From Ideonella sp. (GTDB taxonomy: Bacteria > Pseudomonadota > Gammaproteobacteria > Burkholderiales > Burkholderiaceae_C), in assembly GCA_016721465.1 (NCBI GenBank), contig JADKIA010000005.1, positions 1-38,972 on the forward strand: a DNA stretch of 38,972 bases, written 5' to 3'. The position numbers and the translations under genes were made by a program. Shown here in pieces: positions 36,898-38,972 of the stretch. Below the pieces are notes generated by a model. That model did not search any database. It was not told the DNA's origin and saw nothing but the letters and a program-made list of their open reading frames with translations. Position 1 is the first letter of the stretch; each line of letters starts with the position of its first letter.

Positions 36898-37523
36898 ATG
36901 ACCAAGCTCTATGCGAACCCGCTGCCCGTGCGCATCTGGCACTGGACCAACGCCATCGGCTTCGTGCGCTGATCCTCACCGGCCTGCAGATCCGCTATGT
37001 CGGCCAGTTCGACCTGCTGTCGTTCCGGAGCGCGGTGGTGCTGCACAACTGGATCGGCTTCGTGGTGATCGCCAACTTCTTCGTCTGGCTGGGCTTTTAC
37101 CTGTTCACCGACAAGATCAAGGTCTACCACCCCGAGCTGAGCCCGGTGAAGTTGCGCCAGCTTCCGCCAGATGCAGTACTACGGCTACGGCATCTTCCGC
37201 GGAGATCCGAACCCGCACCACGTCAGCGCCTACCGCAAGTTCAACGCGCTGCAGAGCATGATGTATCAGATCATCATGATGCTGGTGGTGCCGCTGCAGT
37301 TCGTCACCGGCGTCTGCTGTGGGACGTGGCGCGCTTCGGCACCGTGGTCGAACGCCTGGGCGGCGTGCGCGTGGTGGACACCGTGCACGTGCTGCTGTTC
37401 ATCTTCTTCTGCGGCTTCATCATCGTGCATGTACTCTGGCCAGCCTGGGGCACGCCGAGCGCGCACTTCAAGGCCATGATCACCGGCTACGAGGACGTGG
37501 AAGACTCGCCACCCGTCGTTTGA
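36898..37523 (+). CDS. Cytochrome b (hydrogenase/formate-dehydrogenase-type b subunit, frameshifted)
   Basis: The product is about 208 residues. Four helices are visible: PLPVRIWHWTNAIGF with a ligand His, VVLHNWIGFVVIANFFVWLG, MMYQIIMMLVVPLQFVTGV and VHVLLFIFFCGFIIVHV with further His. It is the di-heme b-type quinone-interacting subunit common beside multiheme cytochromes and hydrogenases. It would connect the quinone pool with the nine-heme cytochrome encoded 11 bp upstream. Frameshifts lie at about 36970, 37160, 37315 and 37430. The start is ATG 36898, with GGAG five bases upstream. The end reads FKAMITGYEDVEDSPPVV. Confidence 0.87.
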
Positions 37524-37636
37524 GCCTCAGTTGCACTTGACACCGTTGGCAGACGCCATCTCTGGCCGGTTCGCGCACACGCGCTTGGTCACGGCGCTCT
37601 TGAATGCCCTTTGCCGGCTTCCGCCAATCGCCGCGA

Positions 37637-38972
37637 TCAGGAGGCAGCTGATCGGCGGATGTCGTACTTCTTCATCAGCGCTTGGAAGTTGCTACGCTGC
37701 ATGCCAGTCTCTTCAGCTGCTGCGGGTGACGTTCTAGTCATTGCGGCGGAGCGTTTCCTGCACGAAGGACCTCTCCACGTCCTCAACCGAGCTCTCGCGA
37801 CTGCCTTTTCAGCTGATCTCTTGAAGGTTCGTCGCTGGTTCAGGGTACGTCGAAATCGGGGTGCGCGCTTACCAAATCCGACAAGTCGCTTGGCGGATGG
37901 TGTGGTCCGAGGCGAGGATCACCGCGCGTCGATGGTCGGTTTTCAAGCTCCCTCACATTGCCGGGCGTCGGCATGGTTCACCCAGCGGGCTCATGGCCGC
38001 GTCCGAAATTTCGCGACCACAGGCTTTTCGACCACATCGGCTGTGGGATTTCTTCCGGGGAAATGAAAGGCCAGGGCCGGGATGTCCTCGCGACGCTGCT
38101 CTCAAGGCCGAGGCACCTGGATCCAGGACACGTTGATGCGGTAAGTACCAGTTCACTCGCGGAAGGTTCCCTCGGCGGCACGCAGCCTTCGCGGTCTCGC
38201 CCCGTTGGTGGCGTGACCAGGCGGCACCTCACGTTGGTGCGACCTGGGTGGCGGTGCACCGCCCACGACACCCGGAGCTCAGCAGCGCTCCTGGATCCGC
38301 AACAGCAGCTGGGTGGCAGCGAGCGGGATATTGCCAGAACTCGTCGAGAAACAAAGGTGCCCTGGTTGGCCACCTCGAACATGCCCGCCGTTTGTTGGAC
38401 ACGGCACCCGTGAGCGAGGCCCTTGACGTACCCAAACAGTTCACTCTCGAGCAAGTTTTCAGACAGCGTGTTGCAATCCACCGTGACAAACGGCTGGTCA
38501 CTTGCGCAGGCTGTTTTGGTGGATGGCACGGAGCAATCACTCCTTGCCAGTGCCCGCGCTCTCGCCGGTGATCAGCACCGTGCTGTTGGTCGGCGCGCAT
38601 TTGGCGATCCAGCCCGAACACGTGCTGCATCGCCGGACTCGCGCTGATGATGTTCTCGAAGCGGTACCCGGCGCCCCTGGCTTCCTTCAGCGACTGGTTT
38701 CGCGCAGCAGGCGGCGACGCTCGAGCGCGCGGTCCACCACGTGCGCTTGAGCTCGTCGGGGGTCGAAGGGCTTGGGCAGGTGGTCGGAGGCCCCAGCGTA
38801 CCCCTTCACCGCGGTCTGGATCTGCGACGGGCCAGTGACCATGGTCCCGTCGACCTCGGGGTGTCGCTCTTTCACCTGCTGCAGCACCTCCAGCCCGTCC
38901 ATCTGCGGCATCATGATGTCCAGGATGACCAGATCGAAGTGGCCCTCCGTCGATCTTGCGCAGCGCATCGCG
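37637..38972 (-). CDS. NtrC-type sigma-54-dependent response regulator (5' end outside window, heavily frameshifted)
   Basis: Joined across frames, the order is receiver (FDLVILDIMMPQMDGLEVL, phospho-acceptor Asp; PKPFDP), linker, AAA+ sigma-54 activator domain and Fis-type HTH. In the AAA+ part, FVTVDCNTLSENLLESELFG and FEVANQGT-LFLDE (Walker B) are clear, while the GAFTGA loop is readable only as TGAVSNKR. The HTH part reads VEDVERSFVQETLRRND, then TGMQRSNFQALMKKYDIR. Many indels occur between 37.8 and 38.7 kb. The codon expected to be Trp in RRNDWNVT is TAG at 37734-37736. The gene is either decayed or badly sequenced. If intact, it is the obvious activator for the sigma-54 promoter at 34035. 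Confidence 0.82.

Noticed and set aside
38524..38545. TGGCACG as a second sigma-54 promoter
   Set aside because: No TTGC at the required 4-bp spacing, and it lies inside the NtrC-type gene.
1..38972. tRNA, rRNA and CRISPR arrays
   Set aside because: No cloverleaf, rRNA segment or regularly spaced short repeats were found on reading both strands.

Overview
The window looks like a piece of a high-GC betaproteobacterial chromosome of the Burkholderiales type (Rubrivivax/Leptothrix/Ideonella-like). The reasons are the codon bias, a DcaP-like porin, a Bug (TctC-type) binding protein, TAXI-TRAP transport genes, a periplasmic nitrate reductase (nap) operon and an SHP/diheme-cytochrome/b561 operon. 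This placement is inferred from gene content, not from a marker gene. Many genes carry single-base frameshifts, so several entries span two or more reading frames. Other stretches, notably 9.4-11.3, 13.9-15.6 and 17.9-27.6 kb, have none. The simplest reading is uneven consensus quality.

Layout. 0-4.8 kb: the 3' part of a DcaP-like porin, a convergent DMT exporter, a Crp/Fnr regulator, an IS110-family element with a long non-coding 5' region, and a Gly-rich membrane-anchored protein. 4.9-9.2 kb: a four-gene catabolic operon (FAS1/MaoC-like hydratase, class III CoA-transferase, citramalyl/malyl-CoA lyase-like enzyme, fumarase/adenylosuccinate-lyase superfamily enzyme), reminiscent of mesaconate/C5-dicarboxylate-CoA metabolism. 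9.4-15.6 kb: a chemoreceptor, an unrecognised acidic protein, a SpmA/SpmB-like membrane protein and an SHP-DHC-b561 cytochrome operon. 15.6-21.5 kb: a TAXI-TRAP permease and binding protein, a membrane-anchored coiled-coil response regulator and a Bug protein.

21.5-27.6 kb holds the most distinctive unit. It has a 1124-residue AfsR/SARP-like regulator (winged helix, BTAD, AAA ATPase, TPR) and, directly downstream, a five-repeat Calx-beta/RTX-like/DUF4214 protein that looks like a type I secretion substrate. Both genes are preceded by the same architecture: GTAAC-N6-GTAAC (11-bp period), then N11, then a -10-like hexamer. This matches the way actinobacterial SARPs bind and suggests an autoregulated SARP-type switch controlling a surface or secreted protein.

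27.6-33.8 kb: a minus-strand operon running from a small unknown gene through napD, napA, napG, napH and napB to napC, with a Crp/Fnr-like dyad at its head. napA lacks about 100 internal codons. 34.0-39.0 kb: two single-receiver response regulators flanking a small membrane protein, behind a near-consensus sigma-54 promoter with an upstream dyad; a nine-heme c-type cytochrome with a b-type cytochrome; and, divergent at the window end, an NtrC-type sigma-54 activator that is a natural candidate to drive the sigma-54 promoter. No rRNA, tRNA or CRISPR was seen.
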